Made by a program: the position numbers and the translations under genes. This document shows, one piece after another, positions 37,462-46,422 of a DNA stretch of 64,000 nucleotides. The stretch is from Cyclobacterium sp. SYSU L10401. GTDB taxonomy: Bacteria > Bacteroidota > Bacteroidia > Cytophagales > Cyclobacteriaceae. The stretch is taken from assembly GCF_010993705.1 (NCBI RefSeq), contig NZ_WOFO01000002.1, positions 310,001 to 374,000 of the forward strand, read 5' to 3'. Under the pieces are notes generated by a model. It was not told the origin of the DNA. It saw only the letters and a list, made by a program, of their open reading frames with translations, and did not search any database. Numbering within the stretch: the first letter of the stretch is position 1; every line of letters starts with the position of its first letter.

Positions 37462-40400
37462 ATGAAAATAAAAATTACCACGCTCCTATTTTTTTTATTA
37501 GTTCATTCTATTTCCCTGCTTTCCCAAACCCTACAGCCGGATCCCCCGCTGGTATTTCCCCAGCAATTTGTCCATCCGGGCATGCTCCAAAACCAGGCCG
37601 ATTTGGATTTCATGAAAGCCAAAATACAATCAGGAGACCAAAAGTGGCTGGCTGCCTACCAGCGCTTGAAGGAAGCCGCTTCCCTGAATTTTGAACCAGA
37701 AACCTTTACCCATGTGGTAAGGGGATCTTATGGGCGACAAGGTCAGGGTCACCGTGAATTATCTGCCAGTGCCATAGAAGCTTACAGACAGGCTTTGCTC
37801 TGGTACATTTCGGATGATAAAGTTCATGCGGAAAAAGCCATTGCCATCCTTGCTGCCTGGTCAGAAAAATTATGGGATTTTGATGACAATGATGCCAAGT
37901 TGATTGCCGCCTTGACCGGACAACATTTCCTCAATGCAGCCGAAATATTGAGGTATTCCTATGATGGCTGGAAAAAGGAGGACATCAAAGCATTTGAAAG
38001 GCTGATGTTGACGGTATATTATCCTTATATACAGGATTTCTTTACAGAGGCCAATGGGAATTGGGATGCTGCCATGATCCATACCATGCTATGCATTGGC
38101 ATCTTCACCGACCGACCGGATATATTTCAACGAGCTGCAGAACGCTTTTACTGGGGGCCAAATAACGGCGGCATCACCAAATACATTTATCCCAATGGAC
38201 AGATCCAGGAATCCACGCGAGATTGGCCCCATGTGCAACTGGGACTGGGCGAATTGGCCAAGGCCGCCCAGGTAGCCTGGACCCAGGGCATGGATTTCTA
38301 TCAGGTGGCTGACCAAAGGCTGGCCCTGGGTTTTGAATATACGGCCAAATACATGTTGGGTGAGGATGTCCCGGTATATGGCTCCATTTCACCCAGAGGA
38401 AGAGGTGAGTTCAGGGATATTTATGCCTCCGTTTACCAGCACTATACCCAAATCAAAAATGTGGACATGCCCTATACCGGCAAAGCCCTGGAGCAAACCC
38501 AGCCCTCCTCTTCCTGGTATTTTCTGATATCCCACAGGGCCCTGGACTCATCCGGGATGACTTCCAGCAGCACTGAACCACTGGATAATGCCAGGCCCCA
38601 GACCGGAGCGATGGAAAACCCAGATCAAAATCTCACCGCAGAGGACCTGACAGTTAAACCCGGGGAGTCCATTCAGGAGGCTTTGGATAAAACAGCCGGT
38701 ACCGGCAGGAAGGTTTTGTTACAGGAAGGCACCTATCAATTGGATTCGCCCCTGCTTATACCGGGAGAAACCCATTTGGAAGGCATGGGAGCAAGTACCA
38801 TTTTGATCCTTAAATCGGGAAAAGCGGGACTGACAGTAGGTAACAAAATTCCGGATATAAAAAATGTAGTCATCCGCCATTTACTGATTGAAGGGGCAGA
38901 ATCGGTGGATCCCGGCACTGATCCCAACCAGGGCAGGCGGATGCGGGCGAGGCAATCTGCCATAAGAAGGGAAGGACTGGTGTTTTCCGCTGAGCGGGAA
39001 GGACAAATACAAAACATACTACTGGAACACCTCACGGTAAGGAATTTCACCAAACACGGTGTCTCCATCCGGGGAGCAGAAAATGTGCAGATCATCCATT
39101 GTGATTTCAGTGACAATGGCTCCAATGTAGTTCCCGGTAAGGGACTGCACCACAACCTTCACCTGACAAGGGTCAAAAATGCAGCCATTAAGAATGGTAG
39201 GTTCAGTAACTCACCCTGGGGCAGTGGGATTCAGCTTTCCTTTGGAGAAAACATCCACTTCTCAGAAAACGAAACAGCGAGAAACAAACTCCATGGAATT
39301 CAGGTCACGGAGAGCCTCAACGTTTCGCTGGAAAACAACCTCCTTGAAGGCAATGACCGCCATGGCTTGTTTTTGGACCATTGGATGGCAGGAACAAAGG
39401 ATTTTGAAGTAAAAAACAATACCGCCAGAAACAATGGGGGAAAAGGCATCAGCAATAAAGAAGAAAACCAGGGTACTATAGGCTATAATCTATCTCTGGA
39501 CAATAAGGCGGATTTGGTGTATGGAAATTCGTCCCGTGCTTTTCACCAAAAATTTCAACAGCTCAATCAATTGATGGAGTTTGAAGGTGGCATGCTGGCG
39601 GACTATTCAGATAGTACAGACAATCCGCTGGTAGTCGTCCGGCAACTTTTACAATATTACAGAAAAAGGGTCGCAGTAAAACACCCTGTAGACCGGGAGG
39701 ACTTAAGGCATTTGGATAATCCTGCCAGTGAAAAAGACATGGCGGTAGCCAAAGATGCCCTGGCCCATGTTATGGTAGGACAGCCTGCCTACCCTGCCTT
39801 TTTTGTAGGAGAAGATATTGATTGGAGCAGCCGACCGGTAAACGATAATGAGTGGGTTTGGCAGTTGAACCGCATGACTTTTTGGGAAGCCATGGCCAGG
39901 GCCTACCGGCAGACGGGTGAGGAAAAATATGCCCGGGCCTGGAGCAGACAATTGATGGACTGGGTAGAAAAAAACCCTAGGGATGAAGCGCATCAATATG
40001 CCTGGAGATCCATAGAAACAGGAATCAGGGGCCATAGGTGGACCCGTCTTTTTCAATATTTTCTGGATTCCCCTTCCTTTTCCCCTGAAGCATTGCTGTC
40101 CTTTCTGGTTGCTATCCATGAACATGCTGATTTTCTAATGAGCAAGTACTCAGCAGGCAGTAATTGGGCATTGATGGAAGCAGAAGGACTGGCCTTCATT
40201 TCACTTACCTTTCCGGAATTCAGTCAATCCAACATTTGGCTGGAGGAAGCCATCCATAGGTTCAACCAGGAAATCCAAAACCAGGTCTATTCGGATGGCC
40301 ACCAAAGAGAGTTGGCCTTTGGTTACCATATGGGAAGTATCAGCTGGTTTCTTCGAAGTTATGAAATGGCTGAAATGAATGGACTTGGCCACCTTTTTTC

Positions 40401-41406
40401 TGAGGACTATCTCCGGTTAATTGAAAAAATGTGTGAGGTACCCATGAAACTTGCTTTCCCGGACGGCACCACACCACAATTTGGAGATGCCTGGACGGGG
40501 AAACCAGGGCAGTATTACGAGCGGCTGAAGGAGTGGGCAGCATTATTTGACCGTCCCGATTTTCTGTATGTAGCCACCGAGGGGCAGCAGGGTCAAAAAC
40601 CTGAGGCTACTGCTTTTGCCTATAAGGAAAGTGGATTGTTTTCCATGAGGAGCAGCTGGGAAACGGACGCCATTTGTATGGTTTTAAAGTGTGGGCCTGA
40701 TGGTGGTGGCCACAGCCAACCGGATAACGGCACCTTTGAACTGTATGCCGGGGGCCGGAACCTTACCCCTGATTCGGGAAGTTTTATCTATAGTGGAGAC
40801 CCTGAAAACCGCTCCTGGTTCCGGCAGACCAAAGTCCATCAAACACTGACATTGGATGGTGCCAATGCAGCTTATGCTCCCAGTCTATTGCTTTGGAAAC
40901 CTGGTGAGCAACATGATATACTGGTGGTAGAAAACCAAAGTTACCCTGAACTGGCCCACAGAAGATCGGTGATCTTTGTAGATAAATCATTTTTTATCCT
41001 TATCGATGAAGCAATTGGCAAAGCCCGGGGCCAATTGGATCTCAACTTTCAATTGGCACCGGGAGATGCTGAATTGAACCCCTCCACCCTCTCAGCCAAT
41101 ACCAGCTTTGATCAGGGATACAACCTGGCCATCCGCACGCTTCCCCAATCAGGCCTTAGTCTGGAGGAGGCTGAAGGTCAGGTATCCTTTGTTTACACCC
41201 AAAAAGAACCGAGACCCGCTTTTTCTTTCAGGATGGATAAGGTCAAAAACTCCGGGGAAAGGTTCATCACTATTCTGACTCCTTATCAAAATGAAAAACC
41301 GGAAATTGAAGTGGAAATTTTAAAGGGTTCCAAGGCTGGTTCCCGAAACAGGGGACTTAGGATTCATTATCAGGGAAAAAGTGAAACCATTCAATATCAA
41401 TTTTAA
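37462..41406 (+). CDS. Three-module secreted enzyme: alginate-lyase-like, beta-helix, heparinase II/III-like
   Basis: The 1,314-residue protein has a signal peptide (residues 1-21). Residues about 30-370 resemble the alginate lyase alpha/alpha domain, including HPGMLQNQADLDFMKAKI and the NGNWDAAM block. Residues about 390-685 form a right-handed parallel beta-helix with repeated N-rich turns. Residues about 690-1000 match the heparinase II/III N-terminal helical domain (YAWRSIETGIRGHRW). Residues about 1055-1300 match the heparinase II/III beta-sandwich with GGGHSQPDNGTFELYAGGRN. It probably depolymerises a uronic-acid polysaccharide by beta-elimination; the exact substrate is not predictable. 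Confidence 0.85.
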   Translation: MKIKITTLLFFLLVHSISLLSQTLQPDPPLVFPQQFVHPGMLQNQADLDFMKAKIQSGDQKWLAAYQRLKEAASLNFEPETFTHVVRGSYGRQGQGHRELSASAIEAYRQALLWYISDDKVHAEKAIAILAAWSEKLWDFDDNDAKLIAALTGQHFLNAAEILRYSYDGWKKEDIKAFERLMLTVYYPYIQDFFTEANGNWDAAMIHTMLCIGIFTDRPDIFQRAAERFYWGPNNGGITKYIYPNGQIQESTRDWPHVQLGLGELAKAAQVAWTQGMDFYQVADQRLALGFEYTAKYMLGEDVPVYGSISPRGRGEFRDIYASVYQHYTQIKNVDMPYTGKALEQTQPSSSWYFLISHRALDSSGMTSSSTEPLDNARPQTGAMENPDQNLTAEDLTVKPGESIQEALDKTAGTGRKVLLQEGTYQLDSPLLIPGETHLEGMGASTILILKSGKAGLTVGNKIPDIKNVVIRHLLIEGAESVDPGTDPNQGRRMRARQSAIRREGLVFSAEREGQIQNILLEHLTVRNFTKHGVSIRGAENVQIIHCDFSDNGSNVVPGKGLHHNLHLTRVKNAAIKNGRFSNSPWGSGIQLSFGENIHFSENETARNKLHGIQVTESLNVSLENNLLEGNDRHGLFLDHWMAGTKDFEVKNNTARNNGGKGISNKEENQGTIGYNLSLDNKADLVYGNSSRAFHQKFQQLNQLMEFEGGMLADYSDSTDNPLVVVRQLLQYYRKRVAVKHPVDREDLRHLDNPASEKDMAVAKDALAHVMVGQPAYPAFFVGEDIDWSSRPVNDNEWVWQLNRMTFWEAMARAYRQTGEEKYARAWSRQLMDWVEKNPRDEAHQYAWRSIETGIRGHRWTRLFQYFLDSPSFSPEALLSFLVAIHEHADFLMSKYSAGSNWALMEAEGLAFISLTFPEFSQSNIWLEEAIHRFNQEIQNQVYSDGHQRELAFGYHMGSISWFLRSYEMAEMNGLGHLFSEDYLRLIEKMCEVPMKLAFPDGTTPQFGDAWTGKPGQYYERLKEWAALFDRPDFLYVATEGQQGQKPEATAFAYKESGLFSMRSSWETDAICMVLKCGPDGGGHSQPDNGTFELYAGGRNLTPDSGSFIYSGDPENRSWFRQTKVHQTLTLDGANAAYAPSLLLWKPGEQHDILVVENQSYPELAHRRSVIFVDKSFFILIDEAIGKARGQLDLNFQLAPGDAELNPSTLSANTSFDQGYNLAIRTLPQSGLSLEEAEGQVSFVYTQKEPRPAFSFRMDKVKNSGERFITILTPYQNEKPEIEVEILKGSKAGSRNRGLRIHYQGKSETIQYQF

Positions 41407-41433
41407 AGTAAGCCCATCAAAAAAATCTTCGAA

Positions 41434-43671
41434 ATGAAAAAAATTCCTTTGCTTTTCGCTGGCTTGTTCTTGTCTTTGTTATGTTTCAACCTTTCGTTGC
41501 TAAAGGCACAGGAAATAACCCTGCCTGAGCTGCCTTTTCACCTGACAGCCGAACCCTGGCAACCTTCCCAGCAGGATAAATCAGCCTTTTTAGATGCCAT
41601 CTCAGCTACCTGCCGGGTGGTAGCCCGACAGCAGGATGCATCAGGAGCCATCATTGATCCCTACCTGGACAGGGAACACCAATACGCAACCCCCTACTTT
41701 GCCTTTGCCGTAGGTGTATTATTGAAAGCAGGAAGAGGGGATGATCTAAAAGAAGCAGGGATCCTGGCCATGGAGCACAGTACCGGAAATTTTGCTGCGG
41801 GTACCAAATCCATACCTGATGAGCACGGGGAATTTTTTATCAGCCCTTTGGCCCATGCGCTGGAGCTGTACCGCCCGCATGTTTCACCGGGAACCCACCG
41901 AGAATGGGTAGACCGGATGAAGACCCCCCTGGATGTGGTCATGCAAAACTTTGATGGAAGGATCAATAACTGGAGGACCTACGCCATGAAAGGAGAATGG
42001 ACCCGTGTACAACTTGGCCTGGTGGATAGAGACCAGGCAGTGGACTTTATAGAAACAGCCTGGCACGACCTTTCGCAGCGGGTAAGGATTGTAAATGACA
42101 AATGGAACCTGTACCAGGATTGGAGCAGTGATCCCCAGTCCCTGGCAGTAGAGGCTGTCGGAAGGGGCAACCTGATCGGTTTGGTAATGGAAGGTTATGA
42201 TGGGCCTTCAGCGAAAGAGATGAAAGCTGCCATTCGGCGAGGCACACAAACCAGTCTGCTACTGCAGGCCCCTGATGGTCAGACTCCTGCCAATGGGCGT
42301 ACGGACAACCATATCTTCAATGATGTGCTTTACCAATTGGCCTTTGAAAGCCTGGCTGAAGATGCCCTGAATGAAGGTGACAGTTTGCTTGCAGGACAAT
42401 ACCGGCGAGCGGCTAATCTGGCTTTCAACAGTATTTTAAGGTGGCAAAGAACCGACAAGCCATGGGAAGGTTCCTTCTATATCACCAAAAACCATTTTGA
42501 ACCGGGTTTAAGGGTGGGTTACCAACCGGCCAGCCAATGGGGCAACTACACCGGTGCCACCATACAGCACCTCTCGGAAGCCTGGCTGAGCCGGACTTCG
42601 GAAATTCAAGAGAAGCCTGCCCCCACAGAAATCGGCGGCTATGCCTTGGAAACAGATGGTAAATTCGGGTCCTTCTTTGCCAATGCCGGTGGCTTGCAGG
42701 TAGTCGCCAATTTGCGTGGAGCCAGCATTCCCAAATACAACCTGAGCTGGACGCCATTGGGAGTGATCAGGTTTAGTAAATCGGGATGGGATGCCAGGCT
42801 GGGGCCCTCAGATGGGGAGCATGACCTGAAAGCCGGCACCCGCGTGGATCTGCAAACGGGGAGCGGGGATACCCTGGATACGTACAGGAGGTTGAGTGGG
42901 GTAACCTTTGGGCCGGAATGGGTAGAAAGGGGCCATTGGGTAAGGATTGCGGATTTGGCCGCCAATTATCAGGCCGTGCCCGAAGTACATTTTGTTCATC
43001 CCCTTTTGGTTAAGTTTACCTTGCATTATTCCTATGTCACCGGCAGGGGTGGTCCGTACTTTAAACAGCACTTCACCGTAACTCCTGACCTTGTGGTAAG
43101 CCGCCTGAGCAGCCCGCAATCCTTACCCTATGGATTGACCGTCCCCTTGTTGGAAAATGACGGCAGGCCCCTGGAAACCGGAATGGATCAACAAATGGTT
43201 TATACAGGTTACAAGCAGGATGGAGACAAGCAATATTTTATAAGTTTGAACCGAGATACACAAATTGATTCCAGTGCCACAGCGATCCGAAGCACTTATG
43301 GTTGGCTAAAACCTATCAGATTTGAAAGCAAAGAAGCTTCCATAGACCTGATGGTTTATCCCAAATCTCCCGGGGACCTGGAGGCAGTGGATTTGCAATC
43401 TTCCTTCTCCTGGACCGATGAGGGCTTTTCCACGGCTTTGGCCAAAATCGGAGAAAAATATTATATCGGCACTACTGCTGCCGGCGGCGAAGGAAGGGAG
43501 TTGGACTTGAACGGGGATGGCAAGGCAGATGTACGTTTCGATAAAACCTGCCAATTCATCCTTCAGCTGGAAGACGATAAAGTAATCAGGGCAGAAGCAG
43601 ACAGGGAAGTAAACATGAGCTATCAGGGAGCTTCATACTTTCTTTCAGCCTCCCAGCCCATAGACTTGTAA
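41434..43671 (+). CDS. Secreted alpha/alpha-barrel plus beta-sandwich protein, putative lyase or hydrolase
   Basis: The 745-residue protein has a signal peptide (cleavage near KAQE). The N-terminal about 400 residues are helical with RQQDASGAIIDPYLDRE and NNWRTYAMKGEWTRVQLGL, and the C-terminal about 330 residues are beta-rich. This matches the broad layout of heparinase-, chondroitin- or alginate-lyase-type enzymes without a family I can name. A calcium-loop-like DLNGDGKADVRFD lies near the C-terminus. It starts 27 bases after the three-module lyase gene, so both are probably co-transcribed. Confidence 0.7.
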   Translation: MKKIPLLFAGLFLSLLCFNLSLLKAQEITLPELPFHLTAEPWQPSQQDKSAFLDAISATCRVVARQQDASGAIIDPYLDREHQYATPYFAFAVGVLLKAGRGDDLKEAGILAMEHSTGNFAAGTKSIPDEHGEFFISPLAHALELYRPHVSPGTHREWVDRMKTPLDVVMQNFDGRINNWRTYAMKGEWTRVQLGLVDRDQAVDFIETAWHDLSQRVRIVNDKWNLYQDWSSDPQSLAVEAVGRGNLIGLVMEGYDGPSAKEMKAAIRRGTQTSLLLQAPDGQTPANGRTDNHIFNDVLYQLAFESLAEDALNEGDSLLAGQYRRAANLAFNSILRWQRTDKPWEGSFYITKNHFEPGLRVGYQPASQWGNYTGATIQHLSEAWLSRTSEIQEKPAPTEIGGYALETDGKFGSFFANAGGLQVVANLRGASIPKYNLSWTPLGVIRFSKSGWDARLGPSDGEHDLKAGTRVDLQTGSGDTLDTYRRLSGVTFGPEWVERGHWVRIADLAANYQAVPEVHFVHPLLVKFTLHYSYVTGRGGPYFKQHFTVTPDLVVSRLSSPQSLPYGLTVPLLENDGRPLETGMDQQMVYTGYKQDGDKQYFISLNRDTQIDSSATAIRSTYGWLKPIRFESKEASIDLMVYPKSPGDLEAVDLQSSFSWTDEGFSTALAKIGEKYYIGTTAAGGEGRELDLNGDGKADVRFDKTCQFILQLEDDKVIRAEADREVNMSYQGASYFLSASQPIDL

Positions 43672-43779
43672 ATCAAGTGAAAAGTTGGGGTTAGTTTTTC
43701 TATAAACAACTGTTTTAATCTTTGGCCCGGCAAAAAATTATTCAAGGGTTTATTTTTAAAGCATACCAAACTATCTGCT

Positions 43780-43787
43780 TACCTTTG
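43780..43787 (+). promoter_or_regulatory. Candidate -7 element (TACCTTTG) for the small lipoprotein gene
   Basis: TACCTTTG fits the TAnnTTTG consensus. Transcription about 7 bases downstream would exclude or crowd the ATG at 43796 and supports the ATG at 43829 as the true start. Confidence 0.35.
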
Positions 43788-43828
43788 GCGTTCTGATGCC
43801 GTTAGGCTACTTCCGCAATTATTCCATT

Positions 43829-44218
43829 ATGAAATATCCCTTATATTATTTGGCTTTATCATTTCTTGGCGCCATACTCTTAACCTCTTGTACCGGAAAA
43901 TTGGATGCAGGTAATATAGATCTGGAGGCCTGGAAAAAAGACCGAAATGGATGTTTAGGGTTAAGGCTTCAGGATGCCGAAGAAATGCAACGAATAAAAA
44001 ACACTTTCCTGGCCAAATACAACCAGGAAATCATCAAGACCTTTGGCAGGCCGGACCGCGTGGAACTGGTGGACAAAAGCCAGAGTTTTTTCATATACTT
44101 TCTGGAGCCTTCTGAAAATTGTGGTGTAAAACCCGAAAAAGAACCTTTAAAGGTTCTTTTTCGGCTGAATGCCATCAGCAAGGTAAGCGAGGTAACGATC
44201 ACTTCCCTTAATCCATAA
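43829..44218 (+). CDS. Small lipoprotein of unknown function
   Basis: ATG 43829 is chosen over 43796 because it places a lipoprotein signal (MKYPLYYLALSFLGAILL) directly at the N-terminus, with lipobox LTSC. The mature part is about 110 residues, with a motif resembling DUF-type small periplasmic proteins: FLAKYNQEIIKTFGRPDRVE, then a beta-rich end. It overlaps the converging ROK kinase gene by 11 bases. Function unknown. Confidence 0.65.
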   Translation: MKYPLYYLALSFLGAILLTSCTGKLDAGNIDLEAWKKDRNGCLGLRLQDAEEMQRIKNTFLAKYNQEIIKTFGRPDRVELVDKSQSFFIYFLEPSENCGVKPEKEPLKVLFRLNAISKVSEVTITSLNP

Positions 44219-45131
44219 AGCACAAGGCGGCTGCCCCGAGTGTTCCTGCATCATTTTCCAAGGTAGCCCGTTGCATCTTCAGGTCCGAAAGGTAGTAGGG
44301 GCTCAGGTATTGAAAAATACTTTTTTCCATACTCGGTGAGATAAAAGGCAAGGCCGCCGAAATACCACCTCCAAAATAAATTTCGTTGACATCCAGGATG
44401 CGGACGGTAGACACTATGGCTTCTCCCAATATCTCCCCTACTTCAGCAAAGGTTTTTAATGCCACAGCATTGCCCTTATTGGCAGCACCAACCAAAACGT
44501 GCATCCCAAGCTCTTGAGAGGCTAATTCCCCAATGTCATCAGGAAAGGACTCCATCATCCTTTTGGCTATTTTCAGGATCCCACCCCGGCCTATCAGAGG
44601 TTCCAGGCGGCTATTACCTCTGGACAACATGTGTCCCATTTCCATGGCATTGCCCCTTACGCCCTTAAATACTTCTCCGTCAATGATAAGGGCACTTCCA
44701 ATCCCTGTTCCCAGGGTAATGAAAAGGTAACTGTCTGTGTTATCTCCTTTACCAAAATGCAATTCACCAACAGCTGCTGCACTCGCATCATTTTCCAAAT
44801 GAAAGATAATATCGGGAAATTTCTCCAATAAAGCCCCTTTCAGGTTGAACCCATTCAATTCCCCAATGGCTGGGATTTCAAGGGTGGTGGTTCGGTCCTT
44901 ACTCACCAAACCAGGGAGACCAATCCCTACATGCTTTACTTCAGGATATTTTTTCAGGTATTTCCCTACCGTCTCCACAAATCCAAAGTTAAATCCAAGG
45001 GAATGTTTCCTAAGTGCACCTGTCTCTTCTTTGGCAAATTGAAGGATGTCCCCTTTGGTATTCACCAATCCTATTTTAACATGGGTACCTCCTACATCTA
45101 TTCCTAAAAAATTTTCAGTTTTCTTATCCAT
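44208..45131 (-). CDS. ROK family sugar kinase (glucokinase-like)
   Basis: ATG 45131 (MDKKTENFLGIDVGGTHVK) fits the family start; the frame extends 20 codons further upstream but without conserved sequence. Motifs are the phosphate-1 loop GIDVGGTHVKIGLV, VGIGLPGLV, LENDASAAAVGE with the catalytic Asp, and LFITLGTGIGSALI. The region after GNAMEMGHMLSR should hold the ROK zinc motif CxCGxxGC, but here reads RLEPLIGRGGIL with no cysteines. It probably phosphorylates glucose or a related hexose with ATP or polyphosphate; specificity is unknown. Confidence 0.88.
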   Translation of the reverse strand: MDKKTENFLGIDVGGTHVKIGLVNTKGDILQFAKEETGALRKHSLGFNFGFVETVGKYLKKYPEVKHVGIGLPGLVSKDRTTTLEIPAIGELNGFNLKGALLEKFPDIIFHLENDASAAAVGELHFGKGDNTDSYLFITLGTGIGSALIIDGEVFKGVRGNAMEMGHMLSRGNSRLEPLIGRGGILKIAKRMMESFPDDIGELASQELGMHVLVGAANKGNAVALKTFAEVGEILGEAIVSTVRILDVNEIYFGGGISAALPFISPSMEKSIFQYLSPYYLSDLKMQRATLENDAGTLGAAALCFMD

Positions 45132-45280
45132 TTTAATATTTTTCAATTTTAAAGGTATGCAATTTTCCCTCAGGAATTTTACCACTTTCACTAAGTGAGT
45201 AAGTTTGGTAAAAATATATGATTTTCTTTTAATTTCGCTAAATTAGTCCGTAAAGGGATAAATAAAATGGTTATTTCTCA

Positions 45281-46108
45281 CTAGGCCAAATATATACCAT
45301 CCTCTTTGAGGATAATTTTCTTCCTTTTGTACAACTGCCCGATGCATTGCTTGAACTGTTTTTTGCTCATCCCCAGGATATCGCGAATGCGCTCCGGATC
45401 CGACTTATCATTCAGGGGTAAAAAGGGATCTTCGCTTAATTTTTTCAGAATGACCTCTGCCCCTTCCTCAAACTTTTGTCGTCCTATGGGCGTTAACTGC
45501 AAATCGATTTTATTGTCTTCCCGGATTTTTTTCACAAAAGCCCTGACTTTATCACCTGCCTCTAATGGTTTAAAAGTCTCGTTTCCATAGATCAACCCTT
45601 CGTAAAAGCCATTGATCAAGGCTTTAAAGCCCAAATCTGTCTTTTCAAACACCAAGGCCTCCACCTCCTGCCCTACTTCAAAAATACTGGTATCAGACAA
45701 AATAAAATCTTCATATTTGCTCACTCCCAGGAGCCGGTTGGTTTTATGGTCTATACAAACCATGACCAGTACCTTGTCACCTTTGTCCAACTTCTGCCGC
45801 ATTTCTGAGTTGGGAAGCAGCAAGTCTTTCTCCAGGCCCCAATCCAAAAAAGCACCAATCCCTGTCACATCCTTGACTTCCAGTACAGCAAATTGATCCA
45901 ATAAGGCCAGTGGATGGTCCGTTACCGCCACGGGTCGGTCTTCACTGTCTGTATAAACAAATACTTCCAGTATATCCCCTTCCTTCTCGCTACCACTTAA
46001 ATAACGTTTCGGGATCAAAACTTCACCATCATCGCTTAATTTGAGGTAAGCACCGTTATCTGTAAATCGGTTGATGGGCAATTGGCTGATTAATCCTAAT
46101 TCCTTCAT
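45281..46108 (-). CDS. CvfB-like S1 RNA-binding protein
   Basis: ATG 46108 (MKELGLISQLPINRF) is preferred; a longer frame adds 15 nonconserved residues. The 275-residue product matches the CvfB/YitL family: several S1-type OB-fold domains in tandem (VTGIGAFLDWGLEKDLLLP is typical) and a C-terminal winged helix (ILGMSKKQFKQCIGQLYKR). In Staphylococcus CvfB affects virulence-gene expression through RNA binding, but the role in Bacteroidota is not defined. It diverges from the symporter gene. Confidence 0.88.
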   Translation of the reverse strand: MKELGLISQLPINRFTDNGAYLKLSDDGEVLIPKRYLSGSEKEGDILEVFVYTDSEDRPVAVTDHPLALLDQFAVLEVKDVTGIGAFLDWGLEKDLLLPNSEMRQKLDKGDKVLVMVCIDHKTNRLLGVSKYEDFILSDTSIFEVGQEVEALVFEKTDLGFKALINGFYEGLIYGNETFKPLEAGDKVRAFVKKIREDNKIDLQLTPIGRQKFEEGAEVILKKLSEDPFLPLNDKSDPERIRDILGMSKKQFKQCIGQLYKRKKIILKEDGIYLA

Positions 46109-46422
46109 ATTGTATTTCCGTAAGGATCTTTGTTTTCCGGGTGGATCCGGCACAAATGTAATGATTTTTGCAGTATCCCTCAGATTGACGATGAAAACTG
46201 CTTTGCAAAACCGGGATAAAGGTAAAAAAAGAGGTGTTTGGCAGCCAACTTATCCCAATAGCATTATCACCATTATGGAAATACCTTTCAGACAATGGTA
46301 GATTGAGAAAAAAACACCATTTTTTTTAATTGTCAGATAATTTTTGACGTCAAAATTAGATTTAAGCATATTTTGGTTTTCTTTGTGATCGGAAATTGAA
46401 TGGACCTTAGCCAATACATTAC
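46109..46422. other. Divergent intergenic region between CvfB-like and symporter genes
   Basis: These 314 bases contain a perfect 14-bp palindrome at 46342-46355 (TTTTGACGTCAAAA). TATTTTG at 46369-46375, about 22 bases after TTTTG, resembles the symporter's -33/-7 pair. No real ORF was seen. Confidence 0.4.
46342..46355. promoter_or_regulatory. Palindromic operator candidate TTTTGACGTCAAAA
   Basis: A perfect 14-bp palindrome whose left half overlaps the possible -33 element of the symporter gene. Such symmetry suits a dimeric regulator binding site; the regulator is unknown. Confidence 0.35.
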
